A DNA stretch of 64,000 nucleotides from Lucifuga dentata (lineage: Eukaryota > Chordata > Actinopteri > Ophidiiformes > Bythitidae): the NCBI GenBank assembly GCA_014773175.1, contig VXCM01000348.1:124001-188000 (forward strand). Reading direction: 5' to 3'. Made by a program: the position numbers and the translations under genes. Shown here piece by piece: positions 1 through 12,387 of the stretch (position 1 is its first letter; every line of letters starts with the position of its first letter). The notes under the pieces are model-generated. The model made no database searches and was not told the DNA's origin. It saw nothing but the letters and a program-made list of their open reading frames with translations.

Positions 1-1170
1 AGCTTTCCAAGAGATGGTTGACTGCCTTTTTGTTTCTTTGCATTTCTTTTTTTAGACAACAGAACTGCTGTTGGCCACGACGGCCGCCAGCAGGACAAAC
101 TCACTGTTTCCCTCGTCCTCACTTATCTAAAGTACACACCATATTTTTAATCTCTAGAAACAAACAGTATTCTTGATTGCTCTATTCATCCTCTGTGCTC
201 TCAGTTAGATCTGCAGGTTTGTCCTGGTCAGGACTGAACGACAAAAAAAAAAAAAAAAAAAAAAAAAAAANCTTTTCATTTCTCTAATCCTTTTTTTTTT
301 TTTATCACATTGACTCACTTTCCTGGACTAGTTTTCTCAGATAACATGGCGTCTGTTTCCTCAAACATCTATCCTGGCGTTCACTTAGGTGAAATACAGA
401 CCTCCATTTCCTCCTATATTACTTTTATTGGTTTATAAAGAATGGTTGAATAAGAACAGTTTCACCCTAAGCAAAGCTCTTGAGAAGGAACACACACACA
501 CACACACACACACTGGTCCAGTTTATCAGGCTCCATTGTTGATGTAAGTGTGATATGTTGTGGCTCAGAGGGTGGGGTTCTGTGCATACTACCCGCTGTG
601 CTTTGGTTTTTAATCAGTATCCTGTTTTGTCAGAGAAAAGCCTCACTACCGCTCTGCTGCTGACTTGGCTGACTGCTTGAACTCTGGCTGTCTGTCGGCA
701 TTTCTGAATAACATTCAGCCAATGCCCAATTTGCAGAAAGTCCCACAAATTGGGACTGGAATTTACTGTGGGTTTCACTTTGGCCCTTTGTCTTTGATAA
801 GACTACCAAACAATGCCCCGATTGATGTAAACAAGTAAAATCCTCAAATGACCTTGGAAGCCTGACAGATTCACTGTGGAAGCTTTGTGGCAGATTCTTT
901 TGACCCAACTGCATGTTGTCTCTAGAATGTCCCTGTAGGGAACCAGCCCATTACCCAGAGCTGTTGTCCACTCTGTCACCCCTACTTCATTAACCTCTTC
1001 CTCATAACTGACCTTGTTGTAGACAGGGTCCTGGTCAAAACTGGTGCACTATTTAAATATGTTATGTGGAATATCCAAACTTGGTTGTTAGGTCAGTTTA
1101 TGAAAGTGAAGGAATTTTTCTATTAATGTCATTTTAAGATACTTTTGTCTTTTCTCCTGTCCCCATCAAG
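1..1170. other. Sequence upstream of first recognised kiaa0319l coding exon
   Basis: No coding exon could be supported here. It should be 5' intron or upstream sequence of kiaa0319l. The signal-peptide exon expected before the MANSC exon is not recognisable and probably lies left of the window. The stretch holds a poly-A run broken by an N at 271, a T-run near 291-303 and a (CA)n microsatellite at 490-513. A good pyrimidine tract (about 1143-1165) leads into the acceptor at 1170. Confidence 0.5.
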
Positions 1171-4100
1171 GTGTGTCAGCAAATCTGTGCCGGGTGACCG
1201 GTGGGGTGCTGGGGATCCACTGGAGCAGTATTATTGGTCTTGGTTGGTTCCCTCTGGCAGATGGGAGAGGTGGGGCGACATGCTGGGAGTCCTGCTGCTC
1301 GAGGCCAAGCTGCAATGCAGTATGGAGCCTCGGGGGCCACTGTGTGCTTCTCAGTTGTTCCCATAAAAGAGGCTGCCCCATCATCTCCCTGCCCCAGCCC
1401 CACCAGGAGTCCCTGGGCCTCCTCCAGCTGCTCTCTAAGGTATGGAAAAGACTGTCCGTGCTATTGAAACATCATCTAGAGTTATTTAAATGAGAAATTA
1501 ATTGCCTTATTCCTGTTTCCTGTGCCAATTTGAGTTTTCACAAGGCTCTGCCATAGATTTAGTTGTTTATCAATAGAATAACTTAAACTGTATATCAAAA
1601 AAAACAACTCTTGTGAATTGCCACTAATGATGGTGATCTGTTACATGAAAAATTCAAACTTTGCCCCATCAGTTCAGAATCTACAAGCAGAAACTGAGCC
1701 TGTTGCTCACTGTTAAATCATATAGACTAACGATATTCTGTATATCATTTTTTTGCTAAAATTTGTGTTTGTAACTCCACTCTAAGGGTCCTGTTCAAAG
1801 AAGACGTAGAAGGGCCAGTGAGGAACAACATACAGGAAGCCACAGGCAGCAGGCAGAACACCAAACCATCACGGTAACTCTGCAGAATACTATTGTTGCG
1901 TTATGCTTTTACCGATCCCTACATTATATACATTTCCCTTGACTTTTGCTTGTAAGTTGTTTCTTCCTCTTCTGAACTTGTCACATCCTTCAAAACTAAC
2001 TTTTTATCATCCCTGCAGGGAAGCTCTAGAGCAGAAACAGCTCATCCTGCTCCATCATTACCCAGCATCCTCGCACCTCCTCAAACAGCCCATAAGAACC
2101 ACAGCCATGTAGCCGATGGGAGCGCAGAAGGCGTCTCAGCTTCCTCACAACAGAACTCCACAGTCGACAACACTGTTGTTACTGCTGCATCTTCCAATAA
2201 CAGTGATATCAGCACACCCACTACAGCTTCTTCTGTCACAACTTCTCCAACACTGGCTGGTAAGGAAGACTAACTAACTAACTAACTTTTTAAAGTTTGT
2301 AGACAAATTTTGTTGTCATTTTTTCCTATTAAAAAAAAAAACCAACCTGTTGTGTTTGTTGCAGTGATATGGAGTGTCAGTAAGCAACAGCAATAGAAAG
2401 GTGCTGAAACATGCCAGGTCTTTGCAAACAAGAATAACTTATATGATCAGTTTCTCCTCCCTGAATGACAATCATTCTTTAGCCATTTTTGACTAATTAA
2501 ATAATTAAATATATTACACAATGGTACTATTAATACAGATAGTTGATTTTTTTTTTTTTTTTTTTTTTTTGTTTAGTTAGCTTAATCTTGTACAATTAAA
2601 GCTTAATATTTTAGAGTGGTAACAAGCTGAACTAGTCTTAAGTGAAAACAGAACTTATACGAATATTAAATGCTGTACGAGGAGCTTAAGGTTTGTATAG
2701 CTCATCACGCTGCCATTGTCATGGATTCATAACTTGTACAATTCACAATTAGACATAAAACGTTCACTAGTAAAATCTCTTCAACTTAGTAGGTTATAAT
2801 CAAGGAAGTTGTGTTATTTTTTGGCCTCTGGTTGGGGTATCCATTCTTTGAAAGGGCTTCTAGTTACATGCTAAAGTTTAATCTTTTAGAGCAGTATGGA
2901 AGGAAAATTGTGTTGTTTTTTTTTCTTCCCATTCTGGCATCATCTCTCATCCTGTGGTTTCTGTGGCAGTGAGGGAGCTGGTCGTATCAGCAGGAGAGAG
3001 CGTGGAGGTCACACTTCCCCGCAACGAGGTCGAACTCAACGCTTTTGTGGTCCCAGCACCCCAGCCAGGTACAACCATAGAAATATTAGATAAATGCTTG
3101 ATGACTAATTGTTCTCACTCCCACAGGGGATATTTCACTTCAGCACCGCATTGCACATAATGTGTGAATTTATAGATATTTATCTGATTCTCAGTGTTTG
3201 TATAGTATCTTGTGTGTGTTTAATGTAGCCTAGTTGCAGACCAGCTGTCATTCAACATAATGTGTTATTTTCAATATTCTGTGATGTAGTGACATATCCT
3301 GGTTCAGTAACAAAGTGCAGAGTCACCACCATCAGTATTCATGTTACTGAACATGTGCCAGATCAAATATCTAAAACAAAAAAATTCGTCTTGAAAAAGA
3401 TAAAGATCATAAAGTTGAGAATAAGGACGCACGCCATAATATTCCAGGCTTCTTGATCCCTCCTTGGCTTGCCCCGATGACACTGAAATCTCTCATCTGG
3501 AAATGATCCTTATCTGATTTTCATGAAACACTTGAGCAGTTTTATGTACTTATTTAATTCATTTTGCTCCATCTCTACAGGGACAAACTACGTGTTTGAC
3601 TGGCGCCTGATAACTCATCCCAAAGATTATAGTGGGGAGATGGAGGGGAAGCACAGCAAGACCCTTAAACTCAGCAAGGTACAGACCACATGACTCTGGA
3701 CAACCTTCATGTTCTGTTAAAAACAAACCATCCACCTTCCACTGTGTTTAATGTTTAAATAGACGAAAAGGAATGACTTCCTCTTTCAGCTTGTTTGAAT
3801 TTGTTTGCTCTTTCCTGGCTCTGTCAGCTGACTGTCGGCCTGTATGAGTTTGAGGTGACTGTGGACGGAGAAGGTGCCCATGGAGAAGGTTACGTCAATG
3901 TCACGGTCAAACCAGGTGAAGTCAAACGTTGCCTAAACGCGTTCTAAAAGTTGCTGAAAAAACATTAAGACACGCCTGCTCACAAGACATACAGGAGGAG
4001 GATAGAATAACTAAAATGCTGTTCATTGTAAATGCTCTGCAGTAACTACCAATTTAGAGAAGCTCATAATTATTACACAGGAGATGGACAAAATAATAGA

Positions 4101-5753
4101 ACTCTATACAGTACAGTAGTCCTATCGTAAATATCAGACTGAAAAATCCCTTAATGTTTGGTTGTTTCCCTGTGGTTCCTCTTTGCTTGTGTAGTTTTCC
4201 TGTGTTTTCACGATTTTTGAAACTTCTCTTGCCACATTACATTATTTTGAAGTATTTACAACTGATCAGCAGTTCAGTAAATGTAAATCACAATCACACG
4301 GACGACACAAATGAATCAAGATGAATATGAACAGAGTGTCATCTTTAAGGGAGATCCAACAATTGTTTTTAACGTAAACCAACAAACCTGCACAATTATA
4401 TCATGTGGCAAAAAAAAGGGGAAAAACGGCCTTAAAATGACCAAGTTGAATCAACACCTCAGAGCTAAATTCACACAGAAGAGATGGTCTGATGATGAAA
4501 TATCAGCATTTATGTGTATGTGTGTCTAATCCTAATGTAAAAAAAAAAAAAAAAAAAAAAGGCCTGCTAACTTTATTTATTTGATCTTTAAGTTGTTCTT
4601 TTGTGATAGTTCCCTGTATGTAAAGGCGTCAAGCTTCATCATAGCAGAGCCTCCAATCCTGTGTTTTGGACCTTTACTATGTGCTTCACCAGTCTATGTT
4701 TAGCTTAACGCTAGTTTAACGCAGGACTGTTGGATTATAAGGTGTTTCTGCTATTTTGTCCCCCCCGCCTCTTGTATAGTGCTGCTTTTACAGAGCTAGC
4801 AGTGTAAATAATTGGATCAGAGACCAGAAATTATCCCTCTTGCTGATTATAAACTGAAACCTTATTGCTGGAAGGCTGTATTGGTGACTGACCTTTTTAC
4901 ACTGCCTGAGTCACAAACAGCTGATACTCAGCTCACTAAGAAGCTAATGTTGAATTTTCCACCTGACAGAGCCGCGGGTAAACAAGCCTCCTGTTGCTGT
5001 AGTTTCCCCAAAGTTCCAGGAGATCTCCCTGCCAATCAGCTCCACAGTGATAGATGGCAGCCGTAAGTGTCCCATGACACACACACACACGCCCAAGTAT
5101 ACAAACATGTTTACTCTAACACCAGCTAAAGAAAGAGCCATTGTCTTGCTTGAATAAACTCAGTGATTAATCAGTGAATAAACTCATGATTGGCAGCAGA
5201 ACTATATTTAATTGATGTTTTGCTAAAAATCTGACCATCACGTATGGCCTGTGTTCCCTTTGGCCCTCCTCTTTTTTGGCTTTCTTCCTATTTCAGAGAG
5301 TACGGATGATGACAAGGTGGTGGCATGGCACTGGGAAGAAGTCAAGGGTCCCCTGAGGGAGGAGAAAGTCTCTGCTGACAATTCCTTCCTCACCCTCACC
5401 AACCTGGTGCCTGGGAACTATACATTCAGGTACATGGACCTCTCTTGTCTTACAAACTTGTTTCTTGTTCTTAAAGTGTATTTTTAATAACTTAGGAGGC
5501 TAAAAGTCTAAAAGTCTTAGTTTTTGTAAAATGGTGTATCTATAGTATACTTTTGTGTATTTGAACTGATGAAATGTGTTTTCCTGTGTCCTTCCTTCCC
5601 AGTTTGATAGTGAAAGACTCAGATGGAGCCACAGACTCCACCCAGGCCATTGTAGTTGTCAACAAGGCCAAGGACTACCGGCCTGTGGCCAATGCCGGCC
5701 CTAACCAGGTTTGAACTACTTTCCACCATATAATGGTTTTAATTTTTAATTAC

Positions 5754-5785
<32 letters not shown>

Positions 5786-7669
5786 TTTTACTCATCCGTT
5801 TCTGTAATATTTGAACATTCAGGTCATCACCTTGCCACGCAATTCCATCACTCTGTATGGCAACCAGAGCACAGACGACCATGACTCCCTGGCCTACGAG
5901 TGGTCCCTCAGCCCCGAGAGCAAAGACAAGGTGGTGGAGATGCAGGTAAGCGAGTCCACAGCTACACATGTAATTATTTCTCATTAGTTTTCTATGAGTT
6001 CTTAACACATTTGTTTTGCTGTGGCATACACAATGTGGCATTGTTTAGTTTTTTGCTGTTTTCAGGGTGTGCGGACTCCGATCCTGCAGCTGTCGGCCAT
6101 GCAGGAGGGGGACTACACCTTCCAGCTGACTGTGACAGACTCAGCTGGACAGCAGGACACCGCCCAGGTCACCGTCATCGTGCAGCCGGGTAAACAGCTG
6201 GAGAGAAATAACCGTTTGATACATGGCACCTCTGGATGCTTGATTAGAGGAGTTACAGTCAAAAGTTGAGAGGAATGGTGGGTTAATCCACAGCAGATGG
6301 GAATTAATTAGACATTCTGGTGTTCACTTCCCTAGTTCGCACCTGCTTACATCATTCCACTTGTGTATTTCTTTCTTTTATGTAGTTTGTTTATTCAGTT
6401 GGAGCTGTCAGACACATACACAGTTTAAAGAGAGATTTGAATTTGGCTCCTTGTCTTGACATTTCAGTTCACAGTCTTGTTACTTCTTGTTTGCCCTTCC
6501 TGTGGCTCACAAGCCATATATAAATACACAGATGAAGTGTGAAGAGCATACTGAATGATATTACGTACCGCATTTAGATTCACTGTAACAGCTAGAATGT
6601 GCGAATCTTATGTCGGTACTTAAATTATTGTTGCTATTTGCTTAACCTTTAGAGAACACAGCATTTTGAGAAAGAGTGAATTTGTGGGTATATCGTATCG
6701 TGTCTATCTGAACAGATTAAGCACTTAGTGTAGACATGGCTGTAGACACACCAGCAGGAAGTTCTTGCAGTGTTTGAACAGAGCTTAGTATGTGGACACA
6801 CATCCACCTGCAAGGTCAGATGAGTGTGTATTTTTTAGTCAAAAGCCTGTTACTTCCAGGTATTTCAGAGCAGGACTGCTAATGTATGATCATGCACTTA
6901 TTTTAACTTTTACACATTTATTATACACTATCAGCTACATAATTGTAGAAGTGCTGATCTGAAGATTTGTATTCTTTGATTATTGTGGTTTTTGTTGAGG
7001 TGCAGACAGGTAGGAGCACCTCCGCCCGTAAGACAACTGAAAACTTTTTTTCTAGTCTTCTCCTTCTTTCACGTCTTAAAAACCTAATCAGTAATTTTTT
7101 GACACCAGTAAAGTACAGGTACTGTATATCCACATGTTAATGGTTACTGAAGAGTATGACTCAGTTAAGAATAAGTATTTCTGTGTTTTGCATTGAATCA
7201 CATATGAAAATATAGGCCTGTTTTGCTCATGTTTACAAGCATTACTGATATACAGTAAACATATATCAGAAAGCATCAGAAAAGATTAATAACATAAATT
7301 AGGTTGTTTATGCAGGAGTAAATTCAGTATTCCTGCACTAGCAATCCCATTTTGATGATATTTTACAAATGATGCACCTTGTTAAAAATGAGCTTGCACT
7401 GATTTTGATGCGATGACAGTATGGTATGAATCAAATACTATAAATTACCTATGGCCTATAAAATAAAGAGGTATATTTATTGTACTTAGCCTGGTGTTTT
7501 TGTTCCTCCATCTTCCAGAAAATAATAAGCCACCAGTAGCATATGCAGGGCCGGAGAAAGAGCTGACGCTGCCAGTGGACAGAACCACACTGGATGGTAG
7601 TAAGAGCAGTGATGACCAGAAGATTGCCACCTACTACTGGAAACAGACTAAGTCAGTTAAACATGGGAG

Positions 7670-7718
<49 letters not shown>

Positions 7719-7984
7719 CTATGCAAGCAACATCTGCACTGAATCAAATGTCCATTTTGTGTTAAGGTTTATTAAACCAATTGATGCAGTAGCTTCCTTC
7801 CTTTCTCTCAATCCGGTATTTCATCAGGGGCCCTGATGGTGTCAAAATTGAGAATGCAGACAGTGCTGTTGCCACGGTGACTGGTCTGGAGGTCGGGACA
7901 TATGAGTTCACCCTGACAGTAACAGATGAGAGGAAGCTGCAGAGTATCGACACTGTCAGAGTCATCGTCCGAGAAGGTTGGGAC

Positions 7985-8015
<31 letters not shown>

Positions 8016-11000
8016 TGTGAGAGAGTGTGCGTGCATGCGTTGTTATTAAAAGGGTTATTTTTATGGTTAGAGGCTGGAGACGGCAGAAGATTAAAGATGT
8101 CTCCCCTCCTTTGTGATTGGTGTAGAATTAATAAGTAAAACCAGCAACAATATCACGACTAGAGTGCTCCTAATGAGTTTCTGCATTCCGAGTGCTCCTA
8201 ATGAGTTTCTGCATTCCGTGTCTTCCATGTTGTTTTCCACCAGAACTTGACCAGCCACCACTGGCTCGTGTTTTGTCTAGTCCGCCTGTCTCTCTTCCTG
8301 TCCGNAGAACTTGACCAGCCACCACTGGCTCGTGTTTTGTCTAGTCCGCCTGTCTCTCTTCCTGTCCGGACGGCATCTCTGGATGGATCTCACTCCACAG
8401 ACGACAAAGGTGGAGTCATCTACTTCTGGACCAGAGACGACAGCAGCCCTGCTGCTGGTGTAAGTGCTCCACTTCATGGTAGTCAGTCTCAAAGCAACGG
8501 TGAAAAATCTACCTCCGTCTATCTGATTAATATCATGGTCAGGACATTACAAACTGCCTGTTCTTTTTTCCAACAGGATATACTGAACAACTCAGACCAC
8601 CAGGCAGTGCTGTTTCTCGGAAACCTGGTGGAGGGAAAGTACAGCTTCACCTTGACTGTAACTGACAGTAAGGGACAGACCAGCACAGACAGAGGCACAG
8701 TGGAGGTCAAACCAGGTACGGAGGACAAATAGAATTATTATCAGTGAGACACTTAAAGCTGCTGTTGGTGAGCAGGTTTTGTTGTTTGGTGGTGTGTTTT
8801 CATGTCACCTGTAATCCAGCCTTGTACAGTGTTCACTTATAAAGAAAGAAATGTAGAAATCATAATTTCCTCACTGACATTTGCCTCAGTAGAAGGCAGA
8901 ATGCATTTACAAAACATGCTTTGAAAAGCGGTGTGATGTATTTTTCTCTCCACTGGAGAAACTCTTGCTCTCTTGCTGTGATATTGCTTTTACTTGCACC
9001 ACTTCTACATACCAAGTGCATCACAGGTCATAGGTCACAGTCAGGTAACTGTAGTGCAATGAATCGATTGCCACAATATGAATTTTATTTCTCAATGCAC
9101 AGGACAAAAATGGAGCTTTATTGAAATTTGAACATTACATGTGGTCCAGCACATTTTCATGGTGGTAATGACTTATCTTTTGGAAAATTAAGGACAGCAC
9201 TGCCTGAGGCAAAAATAGAAAAGACTAGTTCTGGGAAGAAAATAGGTTACACTGAACGTTGCAGTAGAGTATAGCATGCATACAAATGATTTCCACACAC
9301 AAAGAGCTTGGCAACGCAACGAACAACAGAAGGTTGACCAGGTCTACACCTGTGTGTGTCTGTGCACATATGGGGCACAGACACACACACACAGCTAGAC
9401 ACTAATCCTTCACCTGTGGCTTTGGCCTCTTTCCCTGTTCTTAATCTCAAATGTCAGATGGATCCTAAAGCCAGCCTCTTCTGCTCAGTTCATTTTTTTT
9501 TTGTCTCCATCAGCTTGTTACTCTTTCCTCACCTACTGCTCCACTTTATCTTCCCTCCCTGCTCCTCATCACTGCTGTGTGTGTGTGTGTCTTTATCTCC
9601 TTTCTCTCTCTCAGACATATGGGAGCGTGACCTGGTGGAGCTGGTGCTGGAGGTCTCCGTGTCTCAGGTCTCTCACCGTCAGCGTGACATGCTGCTGCGC
9701 CAGGTTGGGGTTTTGCTTGGCGTGCTTGACAGCGACATCATTGTGAGAGAGATCAGTGCATTTAATGAGCACAGGTAAGTTCTCCTCCGCTTAATTTCTA
9801 TTTAAAGACTTAGAATCACCTTGACTCATCTTGACTTTTTCAGACAGTAAACCCTGACGATGAATCTCTGGTTTAAACTTAAGAAAGATTTGAATGGGAT
9901 TTTCTTTGTATAGTAGATCCTATAATGACTAAGTGAGTTTGAGTGCACATTTCCCTTCTTTCTTCCTCCTCAGCACTCGTTTGGTCTTCCTGGTCTCAGC
10001 CGGCCCGGGGCGCCCCCCCCTGTCTGGTCACAGCGTTGCACTGAGCCTGCGCAACAAACTGCGCAAACAGAAGAATGACTTCCTCATTTTCAAGGCACAA
10101 CGGGTGGACACAGTAGGTGAGCACTGTATGATGCTTTGTAAGATGAATTGCAAAGGAAAGGTATAAAGAAAAGATGAATATAGGTAAAATTATGTGATAG
10201 TCTGTGCTAAATATTGTATGTGTTGGATTATAAATGATACATAGTAGGCTTTGCAGTCAAAAACACATCACTTTGAGTGAATTTGAAATTTTTTTTGCTT
10301 GTTTTTGTCCCACTTTGTTACATAATGTTACTTGGTGTTCTCTTTGAGCTATATGCTACAAGCAGCTAAGACCTACGAAACAGACCCGTTTTGACATATT
10401 GTACTCATCAAGAAGACACTGGTCAGGAGACGGATTGATTTGACTCATAGTACAAGTCTCACATTTTTTAGAGTTTGAGCTGTTGCTACAACTTATCTCT
10501 TCTCCTTCTTTGGTCCTTTTCTTTTTTTTTTCTTCCTGAATAATATGTTGTAGCTTGATTATAATCCTATATACTCTCATTTTAATGCACCTGCAGTAGT
10601 TATGTGTTCCATAATATGCATCGGGTACTTTACTGTTCCCCACTTTTTAAATTGCCACCTGCAAGATTTTATTACCCGCTCTGTATTAATAAAGCTCTGC
10701 TCTGGTTTTTGCTCTGCCGCTCTGCCTCCTCAGTCTGCCAGCTGAACTGCTCGAGCCACGGGGAGTGTGACTCATTCACGCGCAGCTGTGTCTGCCACCC
10801 GTTCTGGATGGAGAACTTCATCAGAGCTCAGCTTGGAGACGCAGAGAGCAACTGTGGTGAGATGAGACGAATCTGAGCGTGACATTTTTAAGTCACGTAT
10901 TAACTTCGATGTAATGTGGCAGGATTGTGGCTCCTTTTAAACAAACTTATTATTATTTAAAGTATGTTGTAATATGTTGTATATGAATTGCTGGCATAGT

Positions 11001-12387
11001 GTGCTCATATGAACTTTTCTTCCTTTTAAATATTTTTGTTTTCAGAGTGGAGTGTACTCTATGTGACTATTGCATCCTTTATGATTGTGGTTGCTATAGC
11101 CACAGTTGTTTGGGGGATGGTGTGTTGCTGCCACAGGTGAGTACAAGCTTTTGAGTAATTAATATTATTACTATAAGTTTGTTGTGTTTTGTAATTATTG
11201 TTTCTTTGGGCACAACCAGTCTATCCATCACTTTCATTTAAAGGACCATACTGGCCATTTTGCATGTTTGAGCCTAATATATTCAATTTTCATACATGTT
11301 ATGTTGCTGACGACCATTTCCCAAAGGATAAAATTGTATTTCAGCTTTCCTGATATTTTGCAAAATCTCTTAATCTTTCAAAATCATATATTCAAGCAAT
11401 ACACCCACCTTAAAAATCGATGTTTCGCCTGCTAGTAGTTACACAGCCTTATGAAGTCACAGTCATTTAAATTTTTCAATAAATGCAGGTTTTCTTTCGG
11501 GAATGTATGTCTCAGGTGGAGACATACATTCACTACACACTTTTTATTGTGCCTAAATGCTAAAATTACGTAACTTCGAAAAAAACCTGAATACACATCT
11601 TGTTCGCGATGATAGATTATCTATCCCAAGTTTCAAGTATCAACAAGTTGATTTTAATAGCGTACAAGAATTAACTGAAACCAATGGTGGTCTGGAAGGT
11701 AGGAATTTTTTTTAAAATTCCATTCCATCACATTCCATTACATTACATTCCAGTAGTATGCTTTGGGAAAAAATTGTCTGTAACATTACGTGTATGAAAA
11801 TTGAATATTAGGCTCAAACATGCAAAATGGCTGGTATGGTCCTTTAAGTCCTTTAACTGTTTGGATTACAACCTATACACCTCTTTAACCACTGATGCTG
11901 TGTTGTGTATATTTTTACCTGGAAGGCGTAAGAGTAAAGTGCGTAGAAGCAAAAGTCGCTACAAAATGCTTGATGCTGATGAGCAAGACAGTCTGGAGCT
12001 CCAACCATCGAGAGCTGGTGAGAAACGTGCAATAATGTGCATTTAGTATCCTGCACTGCAGCTTTAACGTGCAGCATCGGTCATCTTGCTGTTTCTCTCT
12101 CACCTCTTACCTGTTCTCCTCCTTCAAGGCCGTATGAAGCCGGTTCCCGCCCCCACCTCTTCCGCCCTCATGCACTCAGACTCTGACCTCGACAGTGATG
12201 AAGGGAATGGCGGGGTNCCTCTTCCGCCCTCATGCACTCAGACTCTGACCTCGACAGTGATGAAGGGAATGGCGGGGTCCCATGGACGGAGCAGGAGCGA
12301 GGGCATCTCCTGCGGCCCCAAAATGGCTCCTTGAGAAATGGCCAGGTGCCAGTGAGAAGCATGAAGCAAAGAGAAGAGCTGCTATAG
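1171..12387 (+). CDS. kiaa0319l: KIAA0319-like protein (PKD-domain membrane glycoprotein), 5'-partial
   Basis: Type I membrane glycoprotein of Golgi, endosomes and cell surface; the mammalian protein is linked to neuronal migration and is the adeno-associated virus receptor AAVR. Exons: 1171-1439, 1787-1873, 2019-2259, 2970-3068, 3581-3678, 3828-3915, 4970-5062, 5297-5429, 5603-5708, 5823-5945, 6066-6189, 7519-7651, 7828-7976, 8244-8459, 8577-8715, 9615-9774, 9974-10116, 10734-10856, 11046-11136, 11926-12017, 12129-12387. Discounting two assembly duplications (separate entries), the frame closes at 945 codons plus stop TAG. Order of domains: MANSC cysteines (residues about 37-68), Ser/Thr-rich linker (119-198), five PKD domains (about 199-677), membrane-proximal region, Cys-rich EGF-like stretch with [11 protein letters not shown] (779-819), one hydrophobic segment (about 823-846), then a tail with YKML, a possible tyrosine sorting signal, and an acidic [10 protein letters not shown] stretch. 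Repeated VTV and LDGS-type PKD motifs match KIAA0319L better than KIAA0319 from memory. The signal-peptide exon is absent. The first exon's exact start is the least certain boundary. Confidence 0.93.
7673..7716. repeat. (CA)n microsatellite
   Basis: About 22 CA units in the 176-bp kiaa0319l intron between exons 7519-7651 and 7828-7976, starting 21 bp after a weak donor (GTCAGT). Confidence 0.95.
7985..8019. repeat. (GT)n microsatellite
   Basis: About 17 GT units with one interruption, starting 9 bp after the donor of kiaa0319l exon 7828-7976 (GTTGGG, also a weak donor). It is complementary to the CA tract in the preceding intron. Confidence 0.95.
8162..8217. repeat. 28-bp perfect tandem duplication
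   Basis: Two adjacent identical 28-bp units beginning GAGTGCTCCTAATGAG, just upstream of a kiaa0319l exon. No N separates them, so unlike the gap-flanking duplications this may be a real tandem repeat. Confidence 0.9.
8242..8368 (+). repeat. 63-bp direct repeat around N at 8305 (assembly duplication in kiaa0319l exon)
   Basis: 8242-8304 and 8306-8368 are identical and separated by one N. They cover the acceptor and first codons of the fifth PKD domain. Together the extra copy and N add 64 bp, which breaks the frame; a single copy reads through cleanly into exon end 8459. This is best explained as two contig ends that overlap but were not merged. Confidence 0.9.
11238..11847. mobile_element. 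TTAA-flanked MITE, copy 1 (non-autonomous)
   Basis: About 610 bp in the kiaa0319l intron after the membrane-segment exon. It begins TTAAAGGACCATACTGGCCA and ends with the near-reverse complement (TATGGTCCTTTAA). The inverted repeats extend about 85 bp, including GCATGTTTGAGCC and its complement. There is no transposase. The TTAA ends are what a piggyBac-type target duplication would leave, but the superfamily is an inference. Related copies lie near 30.9, 44.4, 60.2 and 61.4 kb. Confidence 0.8.
12156..12278 (+). repeat. 61-bp direct repeat around N at 12217 (assembly duplication in last kiaa0319l exon)
   Basis: 12156-12216 and 12218-12278 are identical either side of a single N, inside the cytoplasmic-tail coding sequence. 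The added 62 bp shifts the frame. With one copy the tail reads through the acidic stretch to TAG at 12385-12387, matching the KIAA0319L C-terminus. It is an assembly artefact and not evidence of a pseudogene. Confidence 0.9.

Noticed and set aside
1..140. Possible exon after TTTTTTTAG at 55
   Set aside because: No convincing donor and no resemblance to the KIAA0319L N-terminus in any frame.
1145..1403. Several overlapping open frames around the first kiaa0319l exon
   Set aside because: Only the frame beginning at 1173 has the MANSC cysteine pattern and continues in phase into the next exon; the others are shadows.
2262..2287. CTAACTAACTAAC run resembling branch-point motifs
   Set aside because: It lies right after a donor, far from the next acceptor at 2969; most likely a short tandem repeat.
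4311..4529. 72-codon open frame in a kiaa0319l intron
   Set aside because: No family resemblance, no splice signals around it, and it lies between two well-supported exons.
8160..8370. kiaa0319l as a pseudogene because of frame breaks
   Set aside because: Both breaks coincide exactly with N-flanking duplications; with one copy each, all 21 exons stay open.
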